A stretch of 64,000 bases of DNA from Atherinomorus stipes (Eukaryota > Chordata > Actinopteri > Atheriniformes > Atherinidae), in the NCBI GenBank assembly GCA_023101725.1, contig JALJCO010003931.1, positions 62,001 through 126,000 of the forward strand, written 5' to 3'. The position numbers and the translations under genes are program-made. The notes beneath the pieces are model-generated. The model saw nothing but the letters and a program-made list of their open reading frames with translations, was not told the DNA's origin and searched no databases. Shown in pieces: positions 1-11,140 of the stretch (the stretch's first letter is position 1; each line of letters begins with the position of its first letter).

Positions 1-3000
1 GCCTGAAATTCACTGCGGGATTGCGGAATTCGCACATTATGTCATCAAATCCAGCACACCTCACTCTTATAATGCAGGAAATTCCCGCTTACAATTGCAG
101 CGACGTAATGTGCAGAGAACGTTTGCATTGGAGCCATAAAAAAAAACGTAGAATAAAGGGCTCGACACGTTGCTCCTCCATTTATTTCCTATGGTCCATA
201 GGAAATGAATGGAAGAGTGCTGTCGCCTCCCATGTCGGCCCTTTAGTATTGCGACTCAACGCAATATCTTCCCAAGGAGTTCAAGTAATGCAGAAACTTT
301 ACGGTGAGAAAATGCACTAATATACTCCTAGAAATAAGGTCCAGGTTGAAAAAAAAGAAAGTTATCCTTTAACCTCATGGCTTGGTCTTCACTTTGGCAT
401 TCACCATCAACTCTGGAAACCCTACACAGAAAAAATAAAAAAGTGTAGATGAAAGACAGAGCTCAGCTGTACATTTCATAAAAGTGGATTATTTCCCTTT
501 TTAATGTTTATTAAATCTGCATTTTGGAGCTGTAGCCTCTGTGCATGAGGCTGCTGCTCAACCAGTTGAGCTGACAGCCACCCCAAGATTGCCATCCTGA
601 AAATGTCAGCTCAAAAGCAAAAAAAGCCAAACTGTTAGCACAAGGCGAAGACTTATGGATTTATGTCAAAACTTAAATTGTATTAAGTGTATTAGGGATT
701 CAGCATCCTGTGCAGGAATATCACAAGTCTGACTCAATACCAGAGTGACATCTGACATTAAAAAAAAGCATCCTCTTCCCCCCTCTGTGCATCTGCTGAC
801 CTCTGAATCTAACCCCCTTGATGCTACTCTGACATCAAATGGGCAGAAATTTCTTTAGAGGACAGCAGCTCTGCTCATGGTGCACAGCAAGCATTTTTCA
901 GTTATTCTGCATCATAAGCAAGGGATCCTTGGGGCAATGGAAAGTTTAAAGCAAAGAGCAGAGACCCTTTGGTACTCTAGCAGTTTGCAGAGGGTTGTAG
1001 ATCTGTGGGAGGACATTAGTGCAACATCAGATTCCCTGTAGGTGCTGGAGTTAGGTTTTTTCTTTGTCTGACAGCCCATCTGCAGCAGGTTGAGCACCTA
1101 TCACACCTTGCTGTCTGTCAACGGAGGTGGTGGCAGACCTGCAGGTGGCCTTGCTGCCTTTCAAGAGTTGAATTGAAAGCACACACCAGCTTAGAGAGAA
1201 AAACTTAGTGGGAGACAGAATGCTTAATCACTTACTCAAACCACAGCTACTTATTTTGTACTTCTTTTCAAAAGGCTCTAAAATTGCTGAAATTTCGACT
1301 AACATTTGAGTGGAGCATTAATATGTATTTTTTCGAGCTGCACTGGAAAAAATGTGCTTGAACAACCTTTTTTATAAAAAAAAATCATCAAATATGAAAA
1401 AATCTCATCATAAATAAAAGGGATGCAAGAAGAAAAAAAAAACTGATTCTCTCTGAATTACATGTTATCTTCTGTTAAGCCTGGTCATTTTAGCACTTAC
1501 GAGGGAACAAAGAAAAAACACAAGATAAAAAATGTCCTGCCTTTCCACTTTAGAAAATGACAGGGAATATGCCGCCTGCTCTTTAAATGAAAATCATGAA
1601 AAAGAATTAAAAGAGAATCTAAAAAGAGGCCTTTCAACAAGGGGGGCAATAAATTGGAAATTTGCCAGGCAAACTTCAAAGACTGATTTTGATGTTTAAG
1701 TATGCTTTTTTCCCCCTATTTTCTTAGATCCCCCTCCTTCTTAATGCCTAACTCATAGCTGGCAAAAATTTTGGGAAACATCCCCTTTTCTTTGCTCTAA
1801 ATGCGAAGGTAAAAGGGTTTTCTAATCTCCAAACATTGACCAAAAATACTTTTCAAAATACTCTAAAAGAGAGACAAGCAAACACCACAGCAAAACAACA
1901 TGACACAGCAGTCGCTCGGCAACGCCAAGGGTGCTGTCAGCCACCATCTATCCTCCAGCTTCCCAACACAAGGCCTCCCTGAATGCACCTTATCCTCTTA
2001 TACTGAGCAGGTAAATCATTAAAGAAAGACACTAAATCATGGTGAGCAATAAAACCAGTCCGGGCTTTGGTGCAAACTTTGGGCTCAGTTAAAGTAGAAG
2101 CACTATTAGTGCACTGCAGCACAACTGCTGCTGCAACATTAAACTGAGAGGGACCATTTGTCAAAGTGCTTCCCACTAGAGGAAACAGTGACATCGACTG
2201 AACTGAGCTGCCCTCTCATCCAGACGAGCTCCGACGAATGGATGGATATTGAGTATATGAAAAAGGGACACAGCTCTTAGCCACTCGGCTGCATTTCTAA
2301 ATGATCCATATCATTTAACTAAGTATCATGCATGAGTGTAAAGGCAATTTCCTTTGTCTTAAGGGAGAGAGATTAAAAGTTTTGTGGTGCAAGATGATAA
2401 ACCAAATAGGTTGAGCCCTCTAGGCTTGAGCAAACAGTATTCTAGGTTCTGCTGAATGCAAATGTTTCAATCACAGAAGAACAGAAATGAAAAGCACTTC
2501 TAATCCCTTCAAATAAACATAGGAAGCTGGAGCAATGAGCTTATTTTAACATGCTGAGCAGAAAGGGACTAAAAAAACGTCTGTAATGGCTGTCTGAAGT
2601 CTGATAGCAGTTCAACTGTAATACAAATGCTGCAAAACTTCATACATGCCAGTGATGAGTCTCGTAACTTCTGTTGATCAGAAAGCTTCTAGATGGGATC
2701 TTTGTTTTCTATATGCTGTAGGTATATAAGGATACACATCTGACAGATTTTATACTTATTTTCTACACTCAGCTGTACAGTGTATGCAGTGGTTAAAGTG
2801 GGATTTGACAGGTGTGGGAGCCCTAAAAATTGACATTGCAGCGCAGTTGGGAAAATTGTGGATAATTTTTACAATTTTTTAAAAATGATATCAAAGACCT
2901 GTACTGGCTTTATTTGCTGGATTAGCCTCTTACATGGCTAACTAACATAAAGAAATACAGTAAACTAAGCCTAGAAATAAGACTTGGACAAAGACTAAAT

Positions 3001-3480
3001 GCAGTGCTGCTGTAGGCTATGACCTTGGCTTTCTGTAGTCTCTAATCATAGTAAGAAATATGAAATTCATCAATAGATAGTGAATTTACAAAAGGGACAC
3101 ATTTTAAATTGTCAGTGACAACAAGAGCAAAAGATGGAGGAAAAAAGTCTCTTCTCTGCTCTAAGAGGCCTCATCAGAGCATCACAGGAGCCAATGAACA
3201 GTTAAAACATAAAATAATCCATCTAAACTAATTGTTAACAATTTTAATAAAATAACATCCTTATTTTACTAAAACAACGTTGTGACTTCATGGACTTTTC
3301 ACTGGCTGTTCTATCTTTTTCAAAGGGATATCCTTAAACATAGTTCACTTTCAGGACATATTTAATTTATCCTTAAATTTTCTCTTGTCAAGCAGCATCC
3401 ATAAGCCAGCATCACCTGGATGGCAAATCTGACACTTCTGATTTCAATGCTTGATGACAGGCTGCACAGCTTTACCAAAA
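1..3480. other. Intergenic or intronic DNA, no gene seen
   Basis: No conserved coding segment or RNA gene is visible. A perfect 23-base palindrome (ATTTCCTATGG, one base, CCATAGGAAAT) lies at about 184-206 near the left edge. The rest is AT-rich unique-looking sequence. Confidence 0.5.
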
Positions 3481-3654
3481 CTGGGACCCTAAAATCATTT
3501 CAGGGGGTCGCCAGACGATTGTAAAACCAATAAAATAATAAATAATAATGATGGTGCGCGAGTAAACCCAGTAGGCTCTAACCATCGCTGCACTGCTGGA
3601 GGCAACAACCCTGTTTCAATTAAGAAACTTGGGTGTGGCGCTAACGATAACAAT

Positions 3655-3865
3655 AGGCTTTATGCACAGCCCCAGCACTTCCTGAACTTAATACTGCACC
3701 TTTGTTTCCTGTCTTACATGATTGGATGAACTAATTAATCCAGGTGTGTCTGATCATTTGCTGAGGTTAGACTCACCTGGATTAATCAGTTCATCCAATC
3801 ATGTAAGACAGGAAACAAAGGTGCAGTATTAAGTTCAGGAAGTACTGGAGCTGTGCATAAAGCCC
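3655..3865. mobile_element. Long near-perfect palindrome, foldback-type element
   Basis: The left arm 3,655-3,746 and the right arm 3,774-3,865 are inverted copies of 92 bases with only about four differences, separated by 27 bases. The outer ends read AGGCTTTATGCACAGC. A non-autonomous foldback or palindromic MITE is the simplest reading; no target duplication is obvious. Confidence 0.8.
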
Positions 3866-4460
3866 ATATATTAGAGGGACTTTGTCATCAATCCCATGTG
3901 GGTGCTCGATGTTGTCTGCTTGACCCAACGCCTCAGCAGTGTGGTGTGCGTAACTAGTTGGTAGAGAGGAGGCGGGACCAGTGGAATGATGAGGAGGATT
4001 TTGTGTTCTGACAGTTGAACGTCTCAGCGATTACGAGAGAGCCATGCAGACTGTGCATGTGAAAATGATGCGTGGCGCTACTGCCAGTCTGATTAAAATT
4101 TTTTATTCATTTGACTAAGGTGACGAAACTGAGCCGGAGCCCAAACCCCGAGGTGACAGAGCTCAGACCTGAGGTGGCGGAGCTGGGCTCCGGCCCACTT
4201 TAACCCCTGAGTGTATTGGTTTCCTAATCATAAGTTCATCAGCTCATTGTTAAGTGCTTTAACTTTAACAGTCTGAAAAACTAACTATTCTCCAAATTTA
4301 TCTTTTGCTCCATATAATGTAAGTTATGTACAAAGGAGAATTTTTTTAAATCCTATTTGTGTCTTGTGAAGTCTATAAAAGCATGGAGTAGGCTAGCTTT
4401 AAATATCTCTTCCGTGTCATTGTTTCGTCAGTAAATCAGAGAAGCTTCTGCACCTTAATG

Positions 4461-4462
<2 letters not shown>

Positions 4463-4505
<43 letters not shown>
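4463..4505. repeat. (AT)n microsatellite
   Basis: About 21 uninterrupted AT units. Confidence 0.97.
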
Positions 4506-4508
<3 letters not shown>

Positions 4509-4962
4509 ATTACAAATGAGAAAAATGGAGCAACTTGCTACTGAGAGAATTTAAACTAACAACATATGAGTGTAATTGCATTTCACATACAGTAGGATCA
4601 CTATACCAACGTGGCCCGAAAGTCCTGTGACATCATTTGTAAGCAACACAAACATGACATAAGAATAAGGCCGCAAGGTGAAAGCCGTATCGATTCATTT
4701 CGTTCCGACATAAATGGAAAGTATTGCGGTGATGGTACAACAGCTACTTTGTCCATGGCTTTTTGTCAGACTCAAGATAACAGAAGAGAGCCAGAGAAGG
4801 TTCTGGTTGGTGAAACAAAACACTGGAAAAGTGCATAAGAGTTTGGAAAACCATAGTGCAATATTATGCCACTTGGTAGCCAGTTATCAAGTTTTCAACT
4901 AGACTTTGAAACTCCGGCCAAGTCAGTGCTAAAAAGGTAGCAGATGCTGCTACCTGAAAACC

Positions 4963-5437
4963 TTAAAGACACACAACGTAACTTTTAGACCTTAAAAATA
5001 TGCGTTTCTGACTTGTTTTGATGGCACACAAACATTCATTAAGCTCATTTTCGAGCCATCACTGCCCAAAGGCGTCCCGGAGCTCAGAAACAGCAGTATG
5101 TAAGATTCCCATCTGCGACAAGACTGTGACGTTGCTGCGGACTATTGGTTGCAGCACCGCGTCACTCACTAGCAAACGGATGTAAACCATGTATCAACAT
5201 CCTGGGTGTTTTGACCGTACATCATGTCGGATTGGGTAAAGAACTGCAAGGAAACATTACCGGAGGAAGAGAGGAAAAGAAAGAGAGGAAGGGACAGAAC
5301 AAGAGTCAAGATAAGACTGTCTTTTACTGGCTGGAGTGAGCTCACAGTACAGGTACGATACAAGATGGATGCTAGTTTAGCTGCCGATAGGGGGCGCGTC
5401 ACTGAGAAAACTGCTAAAAGTTCCATTGTGTGTCTGT
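4963..5437 (+). mobile_element. TTAA-ended inverted-repeat element, copy 1
   Basis: It begins TTAAAGACACACAACGTAAC and ends, inverted, with GTTACAGACACACAATGGAA. The 475-base body closely matches the sequence at 7,716-8,180 in the opposite direction, including AGTCAAGATAAGACTGTCTT and GAACATTCATTA-type segments. Reading frames shared by both copies reflect this common ancestry, not a host gene. Confidence 0.8.
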
Positions 5438-7715
5438 AACAACCTGTTTTAATTTAGCGAAGTCGAGACAAGTACGCAGAAGTGGAAAAGGACCATAAGT
5501 CATTCTATCAGGATGATATCACGACTATGATCCAAAATGTCTGTGAATCCATGCAGATATCTTAAATTTTAATCTCTCAACATGTTTATACGTTCCTGTG
5601 ATTTTTTGAAAATGACTATAAGAACCAATTTGCTTGTAACATCTAAATAAACTTATATTGATTGACTAAAGATGATCAAGTGGTTTTTAACATGACAGTG
5701 CGTCCTTTGTGAAGTATAAATTTTGGAATCTGAATAGTGATGGGTATTTGGTATTATAGCCTAAGTGTTTTCTGGTTTTGCTGTTTACATACTTTTCAGG
5801 GAAAGAAAAAGAGGATTAGATTAAAAACAAGATGAGTAAAAAGAGGAGAAACAGCAGCCCAGATGAAAAGGGAGAAAATAAAATCATATTTTACTCTCCT
5901 AAAAACAGATACAACCTGCTGAACCTTTAAAACAAGAACCAAAAGGAAATCTAATATGCTGGGTATCTGTGATTGTTGATTCTAAAATGTAAGTAAGGAA
6001 ACTCATGTCATCACAAAGGAAAATAAACAGCTGAGGAAATCCTCTTGCCTCATAAACAGCTCTACAATTAGGAATTTAAAGATGTAAGTGAGCAAAAATG
6101 TGACAATAGGCAGTGGAATTCATGCTTTCCTGTACATGCACAATCTGTGAATATATGAAACACACAAGATCTACTGTTAGTCTGGAGCACAACAGGAAAC
6201 AGGGGCCTTTGTCACGATCAGGAATGTCCATGAGGTAGACACAGCAAGACTGTACAGTACTAATAAATTTGCAACGCAAAGAAGGAAATACGTATTATTT
6301 CCACAGTGTCTCTACACTTCCTGCCTCGTTTAAAGGCCTCCAAACAGAAAAAGCTCACACATCAGAAACTTAATGACGTGTCTTAATCTACACACACATC
6401 CCTCAATTAACCTCTTGACGCAGCCTCTTGTCTGGTCACAATGGCAGGAACGAAAGGCAATGGAAGGATGTTTTTTGGAGACATTAGGGGAGTATTGTAC
6501 CTCATTTCCTCGAGCGGTGCAGCAGGCGCTGCTGAGAGCCGACTGGGACGACTGAACGAGAGGTGCAACATCCGTACTGAAAGTCCAAGTCCCGAGATTT
6601 CCCGCCAGGCAACTACCACGTGGCTCAAGCCCAAAGAGAGGGACAGAGGGAAAGATGTTGTATTGTTCTCGTCCTCCTCCCCCCGCTCCATCCACCACTA
6701 TTAGTGAGACGGATTAACGCCAAGAGCTGCTGGTCCTGAGTGTGTCTGGCTTGGTGTATGCTAACACACACACTCAGTTAGACCTTCTCCATGTTAATCA
6801 GGATAACAGACGAGGGCAGATGCACTCAACAAAAACACAAGGACAATAGGCCTGAAAATGGAGGATTTACTTCTGGATGAGCAGCCTGGTTGCTCAATTC
6901 CCCGAACAGACTAAAGGCCTAATAAGCCAATTATAACTAAAATAAACTGCATGTGTTTGTGCACATACGGCATGTCTGAGTTTGTGGCTGGTGATAGAGT
7001 CTGAATCCGTCTGTCCAGTCAGGGGTGACTGCATTGCTTCAGTCTTTATGGCAGAGAGCAGTGATTATAGATGTGGTGTTTGGTTTGGAGCTGGATGTGT
7101 AAAGTTTGATGGAAAGTCTGTCATTGCAGCCGCTGCTGTAATGACTGGAGTCTCTTGGTGGTTCTGGGACTGATGTTTACTTGAGGATGACAGAAAATAA
7201 AAAGGAGCAGGGACCTGACAGGTTTGACATTTTCAAGTGAGCTCCAGCTAAGTACGGTCTGGAGGGAATCCTGTTGGATTGGATGAGATGACCGAAGGGC
7301 TAAGAGTTGACACGTTATTTGGATTAATATCAGGTAGGGGACAAAATCCTTTGATGCAAGTGTTATCAGAAAGACATTTTATAAATTAGAGGCAGAACTT
7401 TAACAAAACTGTCCATCAATTGACTTTAAGTATGCAACAGAATATCTGAGAAAAAAAAAATCCTGCACATTGCGCTTGTTATAAAAATTATGCATCTTTT
7501 TGACCAAGTAGCAAAACCTGAAATCTATCAATAAAAATGCAAAGAAATATTTTCTTCGCTTTGCGTCATAAAGCCTCATGTTTTGTATTGCTGAGCTATC
7601 CACTGAGATCACAACGTTAAGTAGCTAACACTCGCCTATGCCCTTGCATTTTACTGCTTTGTTCCCACGATCTGAAAAAAAGATGAACGTTGTCTTTTAC
7701 TCTCTGAGGTGAACG
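5438..7715. other. Non-genic stretch
   Basis: AT-rich sequence between the two copies of the TTAA-ended element. Short overlapping frames around 6,330-6,700 exist on both strands but lack any family signal. I see nothing else. Confidence 0.4.
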
Positions 7716-8180
7716 TTAAAGACCCACAACAGAGCTTTTAGCAGTTTTTCCTATCGACGGCTAAACTACAGTAGCATCCATCTTGTATCGTCCTTGTACT
7801 GTGATTCACTCCAGCTAGTAAAAAACAGTCTTATCTTGACTCTTGTTCTGTCCCTTCCTCTCTTTCTTTTCTTTTCTTCCTCCGGTTATGTTTCCGTGTG
7901 TTTCTTTGCCAAATCCGGCATGATGCTCATTCAAAACACCCGCTGTGTTTATATCTGGTTTATATCCGTTTGCTAGTAAGTGACACGGTGCACAACCAAT
8001 AGTTAGCTGCAACATCGTAGCCACGTCCTGGATACAAAAGTTACATAGAGCAGTTTCTGAGTCTCGGGACGCCGCTGGGCAGTGACGGCTCGAAAAGTGC
8101 ATAATGAATGTTGGTGTGCCATCAGAATGAGTCAAAAACGCATATTTTAAAGGTCTAAAAGTTACATTGTGGGTCTTTAA
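7716..8180 (-). mobile_element. TTAA-ended inverted-repeat element, copy 2 (inverted)
   Basis: It begins TTAAAGACCCACAACAGAGC and ends, inverted, with TTAAAGACCCACAATGTAAC, so both 14-base ends are intact. It is the reverse-oriented relative of 4,963-5,437; the two copies differ at many positions, so they did not arise by recent duplication. TTAA at both edges may be the target site. Confidence 0.82.
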
Positions 8181-8916
8181 AGCTTCCGAAAGTGCAATAC
8201 CACTGACAGCCATACGCTGTTGAATCCAGTCCCCTTGGCTTCAATAGACTTCCATTCAACACAATGTAAACTTGTCATTCAACATTATTCTGATCAATGT
8301 GCTAAGGTCCTTCTGAAAATACAGCAATTATCGTCTTACCACAATTACACCTACTTTGTCCAGCAGAGTTTCAAGAATCACTTTCAGCTTCTCTTTCTTT
8401 TCCATATATGGTCAATTTATGGGGATGGCCCCATGGCGAACTTAGCTTCAAAAAGTAGCTCAGCAAACAGTTGGTGACATCACGTGTTTACATGCTTTAC
8501 TTGAAATGTTCCCTCATTAATGAACTCAGCCACCTGGGCCGAACTTAAAATAGCTTTATGATTCTTCATAATATGCATCCTACATTTACATTTTGTATCC
8601 AGACATTGAAAACAAGTGGCCAAGACCCATCCATCATGGAGCTTAAAGTAAAAGAAATTCAAAGTTATTCCTCTCTTTTAACCAAAGATGATTCATTCTT
8701 GACACTCTAGTGCAAAACTCTTCATACGAACACTAGGTGATCATTTGGAAAGCACAAGTAGCCAATGTTGTTCACTCAAGCCAACAAAGCTTGAAGCCAA
8801 TTAGCACACAGTCCAGGTGGAAACACTGAAGTCAAAACTGTTCACACACCAATTAACAAATAAAATGGCTTTGGGTAAACTGACTTATCTTTGGAACAAT
8901 GGATGCTGAATACAGA

Positions 8917-8942
8917 AGGAGGAGGAGGAGGAGGAGGAGGAA
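8917..8942. repeat. (GGA)n trinucleotide repeat
   Basis: About eight GGA units in a row. Confidence 0.9.
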
Positions 8943-9183
8943 TGGAAAGGCCAAAGAGGAAAAATCTAGATCACAGACTCAGTGTTGTGGCAGAATCATT
9001 TCTGTTTGCAAAGCTACAGTATGCATTGCCAGATTTTAGAGTACTGTTTTGAATTGATTGCACCAGTGTTTGCATTATGTGATGACCCTAAGATATTCTC
9101 CTGAAGCAAGAAAAAACCCCAAACTCACATTAACACTGCTAAATTGTTTAGAGGATGCAAAGTCCTGGATAACCCTTGACTTC

Positions 9184-9966
9184 CTAAAGCCTGGGATACA
9201 CTGTGCGATTTTTTCAATCGTTGCTCGCAGCCCCAACTCATATTGTGTGAATCAGTCGCAGAGTTCAAAAGTTCCCAGCTTGCGATGTCTGTCCTCATAC
9301 TGTACGAACCGACGCACAGATGCAATCTGACTACTCACACTGTACATCCTCAAAGACACGTTGGGGTCTTGAATAATCCCAACATGCAACACAATAAATA
9401 CAGCTAGTAGCAGAAGAAGAAGAAAACAGAGAAGAAGAAGATGCAACAGTATGCTATCACCAAAAAAAATGTGCTGTCTTGGCGATTTGCGCTCTTCTTT
9501 GTGAAGAATTCGCCAAAAATAAAAGGCAACGGCGTCGCATCTGGACGAGGAATTGGCTGAGCAGACGTGGGCTGTACGGTCCGTCGGTTTTACAACAAGA
9601 TCTCCATCCAAATGACAGGCCAGGTTGCCATGCTGCCTCTGGTTTACTTCCGTTTATGTTTCACACACGCAAAATGTGAAAATATCCGAGGAAAGAGTTC
9701 TCAGTCTGGTCGTGGCGCCGCTTCAACATGCGATTCATTCATGAGCCACGACCAAAATATCAAACAGGTTTGATTTTCTTGCAACTTACGATTTCTGATC
9801 GGGAGCTCGTCTTGAGGTGCCAATCGCCTCTCGTGACCCCCTAGTATACTGCACGACGCACGGCACATGATTTGGCCAAGAGTCGGCCCGATCGCCAAAC
9901 TTGTCGCACGACTGGAAAATCGGCTCAAAAATGGCCAAAAATTGCACAGTGTATGCCAGGCTTTAG
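9184..9966. mobile_element. DNA transposon relic with 30-bp terminal inverted repeats
   Basis: The ends read CTAAAGCCTGGGATACACTG on the left and, inverted, CTAAAGCCTGGCATACACTG on the right, continuing to TGTGC(G/A)ATTTTT with two mismatches in about 30 bases. The 783-base interior has an AGAAGAAGAAG run and no recognisable transposase. Superfamily not assigned. Confidence 0.8.
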
Positions 9967-10000
9967 TCTAAATGAAAGTGAGACTGAAGATGTGATCTTT

Positions 10001-10441
10001 TAGCCTGGCACACCAGCCTAACCAACGCCATGTTAGAGTCTGGGCTCCCTCTGTTGGAGACTAATTTCCAACTCACGACAAAAGGCGGGACTGACAGGAA
10101 CAAACTGAACCAGAGAGAAACACGGCAGAGATGCAAACGTCTTTTTGGAAGAGAAAAGCCTCCAGAGCAGCAAGTTGTTGTGGTTTTAAGGACATGTACA
10201 GCTCAATAAAGAGATCAGAAAGGGCATCGTTATATAGTCGCTCCACTGCGGACGCCATTCTGACTGTTTATGGTTAGAGGACTGAGTCGCAGAAAAAGCC
10301 GCATCGTAAAGCCCTGCCTTCTGCGCTGATTGGTCCGGTCAATTTTTTAGCGGAGTGGAAATCATATCCCAATGGAGGGAACCCAGACTGACTTGCTGTG
10401 TATCTCATACATGGCGTTGGTCAGGCTGGTGTGCCAGGCTA
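10001..10441. mobile_element. Short DNA element with 33-bp terminal inverted repeats
   Basis: The left end TAGCCTGGCACACCAGCCTA and CCAACGCCATG is repeated in inverse at the right with one mismatch over about 33 bases. The interior (441 bases in total) has no transposase. The well-matched ends suggest this insertion is younger than its neighbours. Confidence 0.85.
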
Positions 10442-10544
10442 TTGATCTCTGGGCTTCCAGACCACCTTGCAGCCCAGAAAATTGATCTCAGCCCCCAATA
10501 ATAAAGTCTTCGGTAGGAATCTTGGAGTAATTTCTTAAAATGGC

Positions 10545-11140
10545 TTTTTATTTGACAGGCACATACTGTAAATGTGGTGAAAGACAGCTTCTTCCAGCTT
10601 AGAAATCTCTCGAAGGTCAACCCCTGTCTTTCTTTCTCTGATGTTGAGAAGGTTATCCGTGCTTTTATCACATCAATACTCGAATACTGCAATAGTCTGT
10701 AGTCAGATGTGCATCAGTCCCTTCTGTCTTGTTGGCAGCTGGTCCAAAACGCCACTGCCCAGCTGTTAATTGGTGCCCTTATAGGGCAGAACATATTACA
10801 CCTGTGTTGCCCTCCTTCCACTGGCTCCGTGTTTAATTTAGAATTGATCTTTAAGATTTTATTGTTTAAATTCTTAAGTCTTTGAACATGTTAACTCACT
10901 CTCATGTCTCAGATCTCCTACTTCCCACACACTCTCTAGATTGCTGAGATCTGCTGATCAGTTTCTCCTTGTGGTTCCAAGGTCTTGGCTGAAGCAGCTC
11001 AGCTTTTTCAGTTATTGCCCCCAATTTGTGGAACAGCCTCCCTCTCCACATTTAAACCAACCAACCAATCAGTTGGAATTTTTAATCCAGCCTAAAGACC
11101 TACCATTCTCTTGCTTTTAGACCGGACTGATGTTAGCACT
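10545..11140 (+). mobile_element. L2-like LINE, 3' part of reverse-transcriptase frame, degraded
   Basis: Across shifting frames the plus strand reads LRNISKVNPCLSFSDVEKVI, RAFITSILEYCNSL, QLVQNATAQLL and FKILLFKFL, the conserved C-terminal part of L2-type reverse transcriptases. Several in-frame stops and frameshifts interrupt it. It is a dead 5'-truncated fragment lying directly right of the 10,001-10,441 element. Confidence 0.75.

Noticed and set aside
6330..6704. Overlapping 87-122 codon frames on both strands
   Set aside because: Mutually overlapping, no splice context and no resemblance to known proteins.
7815..8213. 132-codon minus-strand frame sharing sequence with the frame at 5,145-5,339
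   Set aside because: The similarity comes from the two copies of the same TTAA-ended element; the frames are short and disagree in extent.
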